Below the pieces are notes generated by a model. That model did not search any database. It saw only the letters and a list, made by a program, of their open reading frames with translations, and had not been told where the DNA came from. Source: Caenorhabditis remanei (taxonomy: Eukaryota; Nematoda; Chromadorea; Rhabditida; Rhabditidae). Taken from it: a stretch of 64,000 nt of DNA. Positions 37,201 through 49,600 of this stretch are shown piece by piece. Made by a program: the position numbers and the translations under genes. The stretch lies in NCBI RefSeq assembly GCF_010183535.1, contig NC_071332.1, positions 11,098,001-11,162,000 of the forward strand. The letters run 5' to 3'. The number at the start of each line of letters is the position of its first letter. Position 1 is the first letter of the stretch.

Positions 37201-40200
37201 AATGTTTCTGGTACTTGGAATGAGGACAGTTGGAAAGGAAACGAATTGGGACTTTGTGGTTCTTAAGATTCGTACGGGGAGTTTCGGTCCTTCCTCACCT
37301 GGCAGATTCATAGAGATGGATAAATGTTATATAGAAAAATAGGTCAAATCGAGTAGGTTCTGAAATGTACTGGGATACGGTATGACTTTTGAAAGAAAAT
37401 GAAGTTCAGTGAGAAACCATTCCGTCCTTCACACAAGACAACAACAGAAACAAAAGTCACAATACTTATGTCATCCAGCACTAAAAATAGCCCAATCTGC
37501 CCTTTTTGTGTCTTTTGATGTGTTGTCAAAGAATGATCACCGGACAAAAAAAATCAAAAAGTGAAGTAGGAGCTGCGAGTTGCCAATAGTTAACACTGGC
37601 GTTAACACACTAAAACACACAAGTCTGTCAATGGGTCAAGTATCTCTGATCAAATAGAAAAGTGACAAAATGGAGAGATATTGGGGATTTTCGGATTTTC
37701 CTTGGGCTTGAGATAGGGTAAAACCAATTCTGGGAACAAATCCATCTGAATATATATATATATATATATATCCACGTTTATTACAGAGAATGACAACCGA
37801 CGACTTCAACTTATTACTTCGTAGTATGGAGGGACAATTTCAAATCAATTTGGCAAGACCATGGGCCAAAGAAAGCGATCAAGGAGGGGTCCAGCGAATG
37901 ATTGCAGACGATGCGATTACGGTGAAAAACAAGGAGTTGGCAGAGGATATAAGAGGGATTGTTAATACCAATTCGAATAAAAAGGTGAGTGAAGTCACAT
38001 GTTAGACGAAACTCATAACAAAAATCTTCAGATTTTCATTCAATCAGAAACTAGTTTATAGCTGTCTCTAAAGCCTTATTCTTGACACTGTAACATGATA
38101 TATCTCAGACTATTTGATGTCTCTAGGTTCACATTACGTACACGTTCAAAGTTGAAACTACACAGACAGATTTATGACGAAAAGTAGGGAAAGTTTTAAG
38201 AAAAGTTATAGTACTTGGAGAACAGTTTATCAATTTTATTGAAGCAATTCTAATGATAGACAAGGTATTCAAAAATATATTCAAACCATAATGAGTACAC
38301 AATCCCATTTTGAGCTAAAACAGTCCGTCTCAAGATCAGATCAAAACGTGAAAGCGAGTGAATCAAAAAACCAAAATTCAGTATCAAACGTGACTCGGTT
38401 ACCAACATCACCTAGTACTCCATGTACTCAAAATCTCAAATAAAACGAAGACCAAACAAGAAAAACGTATCGGATCAAAATGAATCTTTGGACCGACGTG
38501 TCTTTTCTCTAAAATGTGTCGTCGGAGACACTGATACAGACATACAGCAAATGTTGAGAGAAGAGATGTATCTCACTCTCTGAGGCTCATTGTTGGTGCT
38601 CCCACTTGACATTCAAAAAATCGGTTCAAATTTTCGAATGTATTTAGTGTTTACTAGGGTAAATGAGTCGGAGTGAGACTAACGAATTGAAAAATGTGAT
38701 CTGCACTGACACGTAGAAAGGAGATATGAGAATAGATAGATAGTTTCGTTAAACAGAAAAAAATCTAGTGTGATCTTGCTCTTATCGTTGTTCTCGAAAC
38801 CTCTCCGAGCAAAAATCTATGAGAGCTCAACAGAGCAAAAGTATCAGTTTCCTCCTTATCACGGGTAGGTCAGGTCAAAGTTTATCTTTACAGATCCTCT
38901 CAACAATCTGCTCATATATCGCATGTCAAGACATCCAGGGACAATGTGTCGACTTCTTCAAACCTTTTGGACATTGTTGCTATGTTTGTGGAACACAAAT
39001 TAACTTCTTCGCATCGGAGTTGCATCTTGATAAATCAAGAGCAATGGTATTTAATGTTTTAAGTGAAATGGAAGTGACTGATACAGTTTTTTCAACATTT
39101 GAGAGGAAAACAGATGACCAATTGGGCTCTGAATATGAGGTACGAAGCGGTTCGTGTGTAAATACTATGTAATTTTTTTTTTCAGATCGCAGTAATATCT
39201 TCTCATAACATAACATTCGATGAAGATTTCCACAAAAAAGCCCGTGATGAAATAGTCAGAAGACTACTGTCAATCAGCTCCAACAAATTTCCGACCGTTT
39301 CAAGTATGAAATTGTTCTCGTCCAAAATCGACAGAACAATTCGAACTCTTTCGAAAGTTGTAGCATGCCTAATTTACTTCTCAGTTGTCATTACTTTGGT
39401 TGGAGTGTATGCATACAAAAACATGGAGTTGAGAGTTTCAAGGTAATTCTGATAAAAAGTATTCCTCATGAATGTTGCACTTTCAGGAAAAACTTGTTCA
39501 ATCCGGTTATCAAATACAGAAGACACCAAGATGACGTGGCAATTGAAATGGAAGGCGGGGTTGAGGAGGAGACTGAAAACGTTGAGCCTCGAGAAGAGAT
39601 ACTGGAAAACCAGAAGGAAGAAAAGACAATTGAAAATCCAGAAGTTATAGTAAAAGAAGAAGAAAAATTGGAAAATGTGGAGGATTGGAGAAACATAAAT
39701 CCGAATTTTGAGCTGACTGGTTCATCTGACGATGTGGAGAATCAAATAAGTTATGAGATGACAGAGACTGTTAAGCGGGAAAATTCTGATGTTGATGTGA
39801 AGAGAGAATCTCCAGATTGTACGGAGTTGATCAGAGAAACAGAAAAGAGCTACGTGGCACCTTTTGAGAGTATTGATACTCTGGAAACAGATTATTTGAC
39901 TTCATTTGAAAATCCAGATGTCCAAGAAAAAGATGAAGAAGAGAAAAAAGTGGAAAAGGATATGGGATCAGCAGTAGAAGAACAAAATGAAGACGTGGCA
40001 AATATATTTGACATCAACCCGAATTTCGAGGAAGAAGAAGATACTTCTGAGCCGGATTCTGATATAGCTCGAGATGTTGAACTTCCACAAATTACCGTTA
40101 CTTCTGGAACTTCATCTGACGTGGATCCAGAAGCAGAACCAGAAAAAACTGTCGGGAAAGAGAATAAAGATGTAACGGAATCAGAAGAAGTTGAACTAAT

Positions 40201-40213
40201 GGATTTATTGTGA
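22221..40213 (+). CDS. Amnionless-family endocytic receptor subunit, split by a 14.8 kb intron
   Basis: Nine exons (22221-22350, 22399-22460, 22507-22621, 22694-22803, 22863-22952, 37787-37984, 38894-39139, 39186-39442, 39487-40213) join without frame breaks, giving 644 residues. There is an N-terminal signal peptide (MLRILIFFLSNLISHING). An amnionless N-domain follows: NWLNEEIPCIGDRIRF, then IHLPNNGLIVFTDNGANFG and NPKNWIPD. Exon 6 (MTTDDFNLLLRSMEGQFQI) continues the family alignment exactly where exon 5 stops. Exon 7 carries the cysteine module GHCCYVCG. One transmembrane helix (about residues 375-394) precedes an acidic tail of about 245 residues with two INPNFE motifs (NPNF at 474-477 and 580-583) and LFNPVI at the membrane edge. 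Mammalian amnionless uses FxNPxF signals to internalise cubilin, so worm cubilin is the expected partner. The tail is far longer than the mammalian one. AATAAA lies at 40277. Confidence 0.87.
23275..25605 (-). CDS. glb-33: Seven-transmembrane FMRFamide-receptor-like protein fused to a C-terminal globin (GLB-33-like)
   Basis: Seven exons on - (25475-25605, 24850-25144, 24088-24800, 23857-23995, 23645-23782, 23461-23595, 23275-23382) join in frame to 552 residues. An acceptor 11 bases before the ATG suggests trans-splicing. Residues ~45-370 form a rhodopsin-class receptor: TM1 with a TYGNLNG motif, an extracellular Cys after TM2, LQRF in place of E/DRY after TM3, and NSATNCLIY in place of NPxxY in TM7. 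From about residue 380 a globin follows: A-helix LISSWEKA, then IRRVGAVHF with the probable proximal F8 His, and an H-helix REAALEAWNIFISFIIREM. Aligned on neuroglobin, the distal E7 position is Ile (KFQEIGGRI), not His. A hydrophobic heme pocket with E7 Ile fits what I recall of C. elegans GLB-33, described as a neuronal globin-coupled receptor with redox or nitrite chemistry. Exon 23857-23995 has two in-frame acceptors six bases apart. The gene is nested antisense in the amnionless intron. Confidence 0.88.
25606..37750. other. 12 kb A/G-rich non-coding part of the amnionless intron
   Basis: The + strand is visibly purine-rich (runs such as GAGAAAAGAG and AAAGAAGAAGA), the mirror image of the T-rich sense introns of the + genes to the left. 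This suggests minus-strand transcription, for example a long 5' region or leader intron of the glb-33-like gene. Frames of 85-117 codons near 33, 36.5 and 37 kb on both strands are low-complexity and lack matching splice sites. One Ser/Arg/Pro-rich minus frame (35735-36075) is listed separately. Confidence 0.45.
35735..36075 (-). other. Open Ser/Arg/Pro-rich minus frame with internal acceptor-like sites
   Basis: A frame of about 113 codons stays open on - and ends in a TGA near 35,735. It reads through peptides such as RRRSIPSSSPLQVYSSPD, LPTKKSLRCSFSPPKN and SSSRRHLGGKADTTW. Acceptor-like CTTTTTCAG and CCTATTTCAG occur within it. The only internal Met is in NHMTPA. Composition is more protein-like than the surrounding Phe-rich frames, but open frames of this length are common by chance here. 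It could be a terminal exon of an unseen minus gene or nothing. Confidence 0.15.
37751..37771. repeat. (TA)10 microsatellite next to a splice acceptor
   Basis: Ten TA units plus one T end 15 bases before the acceptor AG of amnionless exon 6 (37,785-37,786). Confidence 0.9.
37985..38893 (+). other. Amnionless intron 6
   Basis: A 909-bp intron between exons 6 and 7, with donor GTGAGT and acceptor ATCTTTACAG. No other feature is supported in it. Confidence 0.6.
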
Positions 40214-40276
40214 AAGAAGAATCCAACTAACTTATTGTCTGTGATAAAATGTTGTTCGAGTACAAACCAATTTTAC

Positions 40277-40282
40277 AATAAA
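40277..40282 (+). terminator. Polyadenylation signal AATAAA of the amnionless-like gene
   Basis: AATAAA lies 64 bases after the amnionless stop codon. The opposing synaptotagmin stop is at 40,631, so the two convergent genes are separated by about 420 bases. Confidence 0.6.
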
Positions 40283-40630
40283 CTAAGAATCACAATTGTT
40301 TTTATCAAAAATTATCATTATCATTATACATACAAAGCTGTTATAAGATCTGCGAGAAATTTGAAGTTTGATTTTTTTCAACTCAAAATGGCAAAATAAT
40401 GTACATCAGAAGGGGGAATCATCAGAGAAGTTAAAGCAGTTTCAATTTGAAACACACCAGTTTTTGAAGACTTTTAATCCCAAAAGTTCTTCAAATGAAA
40501 AGATTTTCAGCTAACCAGAATCTAGAGAAGTGACAACCGGTTTTGGATCACAGAGAATCATTTGTGGTGGAGAAGAAGTTATTGAGTGATTTTCAGGAAT
40601 AGTGAAAATATTTTATATAGAGAGGATAAT

Positions 40631-43600
40631 TTATTTTTTGGCCTTTGGCATGTTCTTGTAGGCTTCTGGAACTTCGGAAAGAAGACTGTGCCATTGACCG
40701 ACCGGTTTGTTTTTCTGAAATATAATTATGAAATAGATTCTATCATCCTTTTACTGACCTGCTGCCCTTCCTCTGGAACCGCGTTTAGACAATTTTCCCA
40801 TTGAGTTCTCCCGTCAGCTGTCGGACTGTCCTTACCCAATATACAACACCCCAGAAGATCATCTTTTCCTATTCTGTAACATGGCTATTTTGATATTTTG
40901 ATCATTTCATTCCTTTGATCTCACCTATCCCAATCCATGACTTGAATCAATATGTTCGTTTCTGCGATTTGACTTGATGGAATGTCGAAAATTAGAGTTT
41001 CATGGAAGACTGGATTCAAATTTGCTCGTTTTGTTGAAGACTTCTTGGATTTGAAGCGTTTTCCGTTGAATGTTTGCTCGATTTTCACATAAGGATCTGG
41101 AATTACTTATGATTTCTTCTATAATTACTTTTTGACGACTCACCGGAAGCTCCAGTAATATCCATTGGCCTCAAATTATAGGCCTTCGACACGTTTATGG
41201 ATAGTTTTTCGTCTTGATGAGAGTATGTCAAAAAGAGCAAAAGATCCCCATAGTCGTTTTTATTCTGACTTCCAACAATGTGCATTGTGTACTCAGTCCA
41301 CGTGTAAAGATCGGATTTTTCGAAGAGATCCCGCATTATGATATTTCCGATGAGCCCGTGGCGAGTGAAACGATCGAAGTCATAGACAGTAAACTGAAAA
41401 ATTGAGAGCTTTAATTTTAATTTGCAGTTCGTTCAACTCACTTGTAGCATTCGGTTTGCCAAGTTATTGAACGAGACATCAAAAGAAAACATTTCGTTGA
41501 ATTCCGGATCGTTATTCTTCTTACAAATTCTAGTTTTACAATGACCACGTCGCTCCGGTAACAAATACATTTTCACATATGGATCCACCGTAGTTCCTTT
41601 GTCTTCGACTGGAAGATTGTTGGCACGGATTACGTGTAACATTAGTACCCTGTAATATATATGATCAACAACTGAACTACACGCTTTTCTTCATGTTTAC
41701 CTATGGATGAAATCATATCTAAGTGCAAACGTGAGTGTTCCACGAATACAACCTCCGTCCGACTTATCGTAGAAACCCAATTCGTAATGCATCACAGATC
41801 GCTCGTCGATATCCTCCATCTGAAATTCAAAAAGGAAATAAAATACGGAAAAAACCTATATGCCAAAATGAGAAAGAAAGAGATCCGTTTATGTTTGCCT
41901 AGAACAACCCGTTAATCCATTTTAGTCACAGATCAGATTACATTTGAGAGTAAGTAGAGTAACTAGTAATTGGTCATTCAGTCAATGTGCTCTATTTTCA
42001 GATTACTTTTGATCTTTTGTTTTTACACATTTTAGCTTCACGGGATCCCCACAGTGCGTTACAAAACATCATATTAGACCTAGCCACTAGTTGGGAAATC
42101 TAGAAAAGAAACCACCACCAAGATACATTTTTATAAAAATACCTCGTCTATAACTTCATGGTTTCCATCGACGTTGAATAAGAACATTGAATTTCGCAAA
42201 GAAGATGCAGATCTCGGATCATCGCCAAGAAGTTCGCAGCTATCGGAACTGAAACAGTTGAGCATGATGAGAATGAAAATGAATGATGAAAATGAGTATT
42301 TCACATGTGGGAGGAAAATTGAGAATAGGGGGGAGGGGGTGTCCCTTTTCTCACTTCTCCTATTTCTTCTACTAATTAGTTACTAATCTTTTGCTTCTAG
42401 CTTCATTTACATTTTTAGAGCCTAGATGATTCAGAAGAAAACTGTATAGTTCTCGAGACCCAGAGGACCGCATCGATAGAGAAAGAAGATTCGAAACCCG
42501 GAAAAACTGAGTATTCCCAGAATTCATAGTTGGAGAATTTTATGGTTTTCCCTAACTTACACAGGCAACGAATTGGTGGCATGGAGCATCATTTTTTGCT
42601 GAAGTTTCAAAAGATGATATCACGAGAACGTATAACAAGTAGAGGGAAGATAATGAAAGAAAACCAGAAATTATCAGATGTTTGGTCTTGTTAACAAAGA
42701 AAAAAACAGAAGAGGCAAGGGGCAGGGGGTAAGAAAACTGAAAAGAAAACTATGAAGATGATGGAAACGTTTCATGAATGAATGATTTCTGCTGCTTTCT
42801 CAAATAAATTAAGCTGGGAGGAAGAGGAAACATCTAGAATAAACGTGGGGTAGGTTAGTGATGGTTGAATAATCTAAAAGAAAGTTTCTAATGGGAACGT
42901 GGGTGGAAATTGAAATGGCTAAAAATTAGGTTGAATAAAAGTGATAGCGAGGATGCTCTATAAATTTAAAATTGTTATTAGAAGGATCAGTCAATTGTGG
43001 TAAATTTCAGTCGAAAAATTGATCTACCCGGAAAATCACGAGAAAATGATCCCAGAAATATGGAGAAACACCGTATGAAAATATTCACTGATTTCCAGTT
43101 TCTATTTCTTTCTGCTCGCTGATCACTATCACTGAATGGATGTCCATTATTAAGAAGACGAGCTCGTTGAGATAAGATTAATTATGAAACTTGACTTTTT
43201 TGTTATGTGGAAAGAAGAAAAGAATAAGAAGAAGTCGAGATGAGTGTAGGAGGGTAAGAGAACAGGTGTTCTGTATGAAAGACGTCATTTTGAGGGTTCT
43301 TGTGTCGAAGATGATGAGCTGAACTGACACCTCTGGAGAAGGGAAAAACGTTTTGAGGTTTGGTGAGAAGTAATATAATACTGCAGACCAGAGAAAGTAC
43401 GTGGCAAACCTTTTTTCAAAAACAATTTGAGTCTATTTCAAGAAAAAAAACTAGTGTGCTCCGGAGAGACCTATGAGAGGTTGAACGTTCTCCAGTTATT
43501 CGGAATTCTCTAAACTTCCGATGACATAACATCAAAAGATGAGTATCTTCCAGTGTAACAATATAATAAAAGTGCATGAATCTAGGAGGTCAGGAAATCC

Positions 43601-46600
43601 GAGAGTCCCCTCTTCCTCCAAGTAATCCTATGTAATGTATCACGTGATAAACTGAATGGAAAAGAGGAAGAAGAGCAGGCTCATCTCCGACAAATGAGCT
43701 CAGATAATGTGTTTTGTTTCTTCTTTTCCCGCGGACGCTTGTCGGAAATCAAAAAGTTTCACAACAAAACAATTGACAAGACGACAAGGAATGCAATAAA
43801 ATGTGTCAGGTTGGAATGGGTTGTAAATCGTGTCTAGGAATGTTGCTCGTATAAATTGTCTTGTTTCGTGTAAATAGAAAAAAGAGAACCCAAGAAAAAT
43901 CGAGAACTTCAGGACCTTTTCTGTGAGAAACTAAACTTTTTGATTTGAAAGTTTGAAAAAAAATGGCGACATTTATTATCGAACTAGACTCCAATATAAA
44001 AATGAACTTGAATGAAGTGCATGAAAAATCTAATATGAGCCAATATAAAGCATGTCTGTATAATGGATTAAAAGCTTTCACTACAATAGAAAAGGGCACA
44101 AATCATATGAGAGGGAGGGTAATCCTGTTCTGGTTTTATACACTTTCTTCTTTTTTCAGATCCTCGATCCAAAAGTGCAAAGCAAATAAAGTCAATAAAG
44201 ATAGATCTCAGCATATCCCAAATTCTGGAAATCGGCAATCAGTTTTAGATTATCAAGAGTAGAGAAATCTATATTTTTACTTCAACCCACACAAATAAAA
44301 ATTCAGAAAAAAGAGCTATCGAAAAAAGAAAAAAAGAAGCTGGAAGATTGAGTTAGTCTCTCAAAAATGTATGAAAAATTCAGTGTTATTCGATGTGTCT
44401 GGGCGGGGATTTTTGGATTCTAGATTTCATAGATTTATGTCATAAATCCTAAATTTCAGGAAATAACGAAGAGTGAGTGAGCTCTCGTGAAAAATGCTCT
44501 TTTTCACGAAATTTGATATTATACACCTAGGATATCCTATCTTTTTTTCTTTTTCACTTTTTTCCCCTATCTTTAATGTAACAAAAATTTATGAATATGG
44601 ACTAAATTTGAAGAGAGTAGCAAGTCTAAGAATAGTTCAACCAGAGTTGCCTTTTTCAAATATAAATAAATCTATAAAAAACGAAGAAAATGGAAAAAGA
44701 CGCATGAATATTCATGAGTGAAACAAGGATAGGCTTAGAAAAAAAAGGTGACCGCCATCAGAAATCCCATATTTTTCATTGGGTTTCGGGTTGAAATCAT
44801 GCATTTTTCAACAAGCAGATCAGTTTTTGAATAGTGGATCAGCAATTTTACTAAAGATCAGAATAAAATGAGTTTTCTGAAAATTGTCCTACATAAGAAA
44901 TAAAAAGAATAGTCAGAGCTAATAGATTTTGATTGGTTTATGCTGAAAAGAGTAATCCGCTAAAGTATAGATTAACTCTTGCTTCTTTTAAATATCAAAA
45001 TAATACTATTTCTCTCGTATAAAAATAATACAAATTCCTTGATCCCATAAGTCTCCAGAGAGTAATTTTCATGTGGGAGAAATGAGAACATCTCAAATCG
45101 TTTCCTTCTGAAAAAAGCAATAACAAGAATGTAATAGTAGTAGTTAAGGCTAACAACTACTACTAGTTCTAACTGATATCAGATGGGCGGCTCAGAAAAA
45201 ATAGAAGCTTTTGTAATTGCAACAAAGTGACAGAAATACCTGGAAAAGGCGTGAGAACATGAGAGAATTTGATCAAAAGTACATGATTTGTACCGAGAAA
45301 AGTTTGGGAAAATCAAGATCAGATCAGCTAGATCACCGACTTCAAAAACTGAATTATGGTATTCTGGAAGCCCCGACCAACTTAAAAACTCAAGAGTGTT
45401 CGTTTTTGTCCTCTCATTCTTGTAACTTTATTGGAAATATGTTCCTTATTATCTACCCATTTGAGAGAGATTATCCTCATAGACTATTCTCGAGAAAAAG
45501 AAAAGAACCTAAAAAACAAGAATAGAAAATTGAGCGGATGGGATACAGAGTACTGTAGGTTTAGAGAACGTCGTTCATTCTCACATCTATTTTTCTTCTA
45601 ATGGGTGAGATTACATAAATAATAATCAACAATCACAAGATATAACGAAAGTGATCTAAAAATGAACTTGCACATAATTATAGTATATTGAGAAATATTA
45701 CTCATTGTGAACTTTTCTTTCGAGAAACTCGAAAAAGGCACATCAAGAAGAAACCTGGAAATGTCGACAGAACAAAATGCTGTTATGTTTCAGAAATATG
45801 ACATTTTGTATCTCCGATATGTTAGTTTTGATTGTTCGACATAAATAACAGAACTACACAGAATCTTCGAAGTCATCTCCAGATCGTTTCCAGAAAAATA
45901 ACTTACGTTGAGGCGATCGCTGGAGATGTACAAGGAGTGCTCCGATTGGAGAGATCAAATGTTCGATCCATCCACGGTGGCGAACATCCGTTCCTACTGA
46001 GCACCCGAGCCCGATACGAGCCATTCATTTCTGCAAAAACACATAATTTTTAATATTCGTCTTTCTGAAAGAAAAATTCTCATTTTGAAAGAAAACGCAA
46101 GACACGTGTCAGTTTTCAGCCATCAGAATGAGACGCTTCCGTTCCTCTTCAGCGTAAGAAGAAAAAAACTTGAAGAGGAACATAAAACATATGGAATTTT
46201 CATTTTTTCTGTGTTGGCTGCTGGTAGTACACAACAACAACACAATGCACATTTCAATTTTAAAACGAGACACTTTTGATGTCACTATTTCTTTCTTTGA
46301 CAAAACGTTTTCGAAATTTAAATTCACAGAAAAAGTTTATCGAAAGATCTTTGAAATAGCAGTAATTTTGAAAGTTTTTCAACATTCTAAGAAACAGGAA
46401 GAGTCAATTTATCTGATATCAGTCATTCTATATCTGATAGTTTCAGCCAAGATGTCTGGATGTTGAACATTTCATTCAATATATCTGAAGTTTTTGGTAC
46501 TCAAACGCCAATTGAAAATTGTTTTCAGATCAAATGACATCGTCTCATCGTATCGGGTTCTTTTATGAAAAGAAAATTACAACGAATGTAGACAAGATCT

Positions 46601-49600
46601 GACTGTCTCCCCTGCTCCAAACAAAATTAGCTCCATCTAAAAGTGACGCATTCTTTCGGCGATTCAGCCGGACACCTCGACTCAAAATTAAAAGGATAAG
46701 ATTGGAGGGATGAATAAGACAGATTCGAAGTAAAAAGGCAATAGTCGAGGCGACTAATGAGCTAAGCGGCACAGCTTGAGCACAGGGTGTGCTGACACAG
46801 AGCGATGAAGAAGAAGAAGGAAAAGAAGACAAGATGAAGAAGAAGAAGTTTGGTGAGCGTGTCTCGGGAACTAGCACAAAATATATAAGAATGCCTCTCA
46901 AAACTTGACGCCCCTAATGATATGTTAGAAGAGCGCCCTGCGAAAGGATAGTGGTTTCTGTGTGTGGTGTGGGATGGATGGAAGGAGAAAAGTATGCGCG
47001 TGGTGGAGGTGGAAGTTGGAAATTACCGCGTGAGAGATCGTTGGTGACAAGATTTGAACTTAAAGTGTGCAAGATAGTGGGTTGTAAATCGAAGAAGTAG
47101 GAATTATAAAATAGCTAACCATCGAGATCTTTTAGAACTCAACAATCTATTCTTTGATTATTTCGGTGTCTTCCAGTTTTCTAGTCTCGTTTACCGATAG
47201 AATCTGATCACCCATTTCAGTAACCATCTGGAGCTTTACCAAAACCAATCGACAGATCCTGTTCTATTTAAATTATTTCAGACAAGAGAATCAACTTACT
47301 GCTGATTGACAATGTGGATGTACTCTGCGGCACGCTGACTTTGATCTCCGGAACCGAGGTCGGCACCTCTGAAATAAGTATCATTGAATATGAAGGTGAC
47401 TAAAAATAAGAAAATCTCTTATATTCCAGCCTAATCTGGTTATTTTCGGGTGTGATCTCATCGGATTTGAGATATTTCTGGTTGCAAATATGTTTTATGG
47501 TCTGGGAATTTTCTCACACCTTTTTTAGAAAGTGCGGATAGAAAAGTTAATTATAGGAGCATTGATTTGGTGAGAAACTGACTACAGAAACATAATTTTT
47601 GAAATCAGGACGGTACAACTTGAACACCTTCATCGCAAATATAATCAACAGATTTAATTTTCAGCGAGTACACCCTTACAGGAACAAGACATCATTTCAG
47701 GTATCACTGTATTGAACGCATGATTACTGTGCTATCTATTCCCTGATTTAAACTTTCAATCTTACAATCCGATTTAATCAGAGATCGCGAAACTAGACAT
47801 GTTTCAATTTTTTCACTCTCATAGCTCCACCTGGTTTGCTGATTCTTCTCCAGTATCGAGACATTTTCAACGTTTCCTTCTTTTTCTTCCGTTGAAATGT
47901 TATATTTTGATCGTTGGCCTATATGACGAGAGTGCAGTAGACAAACGGCGGCTGTAAGTGCCTAGTTTTTGACAGGTGTTCTTTTTCTTCGATGGAGTAT
48001 CGTTTTGATGAAATTCAATGGTACGGAGTAGTCAAATGAAAACAACGCGAATATGGTAGCACCAACGAAAAATTGTTTGAATAGATTTGGGAAGTTAGGA
48101 TTCTCCTGGTTTTCAGAAACGTCAGACTCAAACTACGGGAAATAAACAAAAAAGCAAGTCGATGAAATAATGAAAATGACGGGGAAGGAGGTCAAGTTTC
48201 AGAAAGAAGTATAAACTAAACTGAAGGGTATTTGAAAAATGATACAGACTAGTAAGTGGGGAGTTGGCCACTTATGTTACAATATTATAAACTGAGAAAA
48301 AAGAGCAAAAGCCTAAAAAATAGGTGCAAAAGGTTTTTGGAAGTCATGGAGAAAATACTGATATACTTCTTGAAAAACGAATGGGAAGAACTCAAAACAA
48401 AAGACCGTTTTTGGATATGAGAGAAATCAATGCATATCAGAATATATACTAGCAATATAAGAAAATAGATGGGGAATAAAATGAAAATCTATAATTTGGT
48501 AGGTAGGTCTAACAGCGACATCCTCTGGAGACTGGTTTGTTTATTATCGTTTTATCTGTTTCTCAATGTTATAATTTTGAGAAGATACAGAACTTACGAA
48601 ATAGATTTACTCTGAATGACTCAGTATATCTGATAAAAAATACAATGTCTGAAAATCCAAACTTTTATATATATATATATAAGCAAACCAGATCAAAAGA
48701 AAACTCTGAATGTACTCGCTTATTCCAAAAATGGATCATTCGATGGATTTACGTCAATTTCGAAAGGTTTGAGAAAATGTTTGTAGAGTTTATCCATTCT
48801 TATAGTTTTTAGAAGAATGAATAGTGGATTACTAGTGGATTAGAGGAAAGGATTTAAGAACAAATATAAAGACTAAAACTTAAAATCTTGGAGATTTAGG
48901 ATAAAATGTCAGAAGCATGAAAAAGTTTGTGCATTTCATATAATCAAAGTATTAATCCTTAATCTTCGCTAACTGATGGCATTTTTCTGGATTCCTAATG
49001 AAAGAATTTGAAATGTTTCATTTAGTGATAATTCTATTATAATGTCAGCTTCATAGTTGAGATATTGCAGAGAAGTGTGGAGAATGAATCCGAAAAAAAC
49101 TAGAATCGACTAGTCCGAGACTTCAAAATTACGTCAATGGTTCTCAATTCTTTGGCTAGTCTCTTCTGACAAAAATTTGTTTAGATAATCCCCATCTCTT
49201 TGAAAATCTCAACGCATTTTCAATCAAATATATTTTGAGAAAGTTCAGTATAAAACAGAATTATATAAACTCTGAACTTGAAGCGAAGTGCCGGCGGATC
49301 CAAAAATTTAAACAAGAAAGTATTTGAGAAAAAAGATATGTATTCTATTTATACTAAACGAACTTACAAAAAGACTTATTCGTTTCCTGAAATTTTATTA
49401 AAAACTACAATAATCTATTAATAGAAGGCAAAACATTTCAAACTTCTCAGAAAAAGTTGTTGATTCGTATTCAACGGCCCGTATTCTTAATTTTAACTTC
49501 GATCTCATAAATCGGAAATAATGAGAGCGCAATTTGACGGACGAAGCTCCGAATAATTTGAAAGTTTTCTGTTGTTTCTCGGTTCAAATATCAAAATGTT

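Larger units (their letters stand above)
22953..37786 (+). other. 14.8 kb amnionless intron hosting a complete minus-strand gene
   Basis: The donor GTTAGT follows Lys-Arg-Glu at the end of exon 5. The acceptor TTTATTACAG precedes AGA ATG ACA. Both sides are phase 0, and the amnionless family alignment runs uninterrupted across the junction. The complete glb-33-like gene lies antisense at its 5' end. The rest (25.6-37.7 kb) holds no firm gene. Confidence 0.75.

Noticed and set aside
36958..37342. Overlapping 117-codon frames on both strands
   Set aside because: Low-complexity Lys/Arg/Phe-rich sequence with no family resemblance and no matching splice sites. It lies in the purine-rich intron, where such frames are expected by chance.
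45217..45525. Plus frame of 102 codons
   Set aside because: No recognised family, no upstream acceptor and a non-ATG start. It is inside a synaptotagmin intron.
46170..46466. Plus frame of 98 codons with a signal-peptide-like stretch ([14 protein letters not shown])
   Set aside because: It lies between two confirmed minus-strand coding exons. The remainder is Lys/Phe-rich with no splice sites or similarity.
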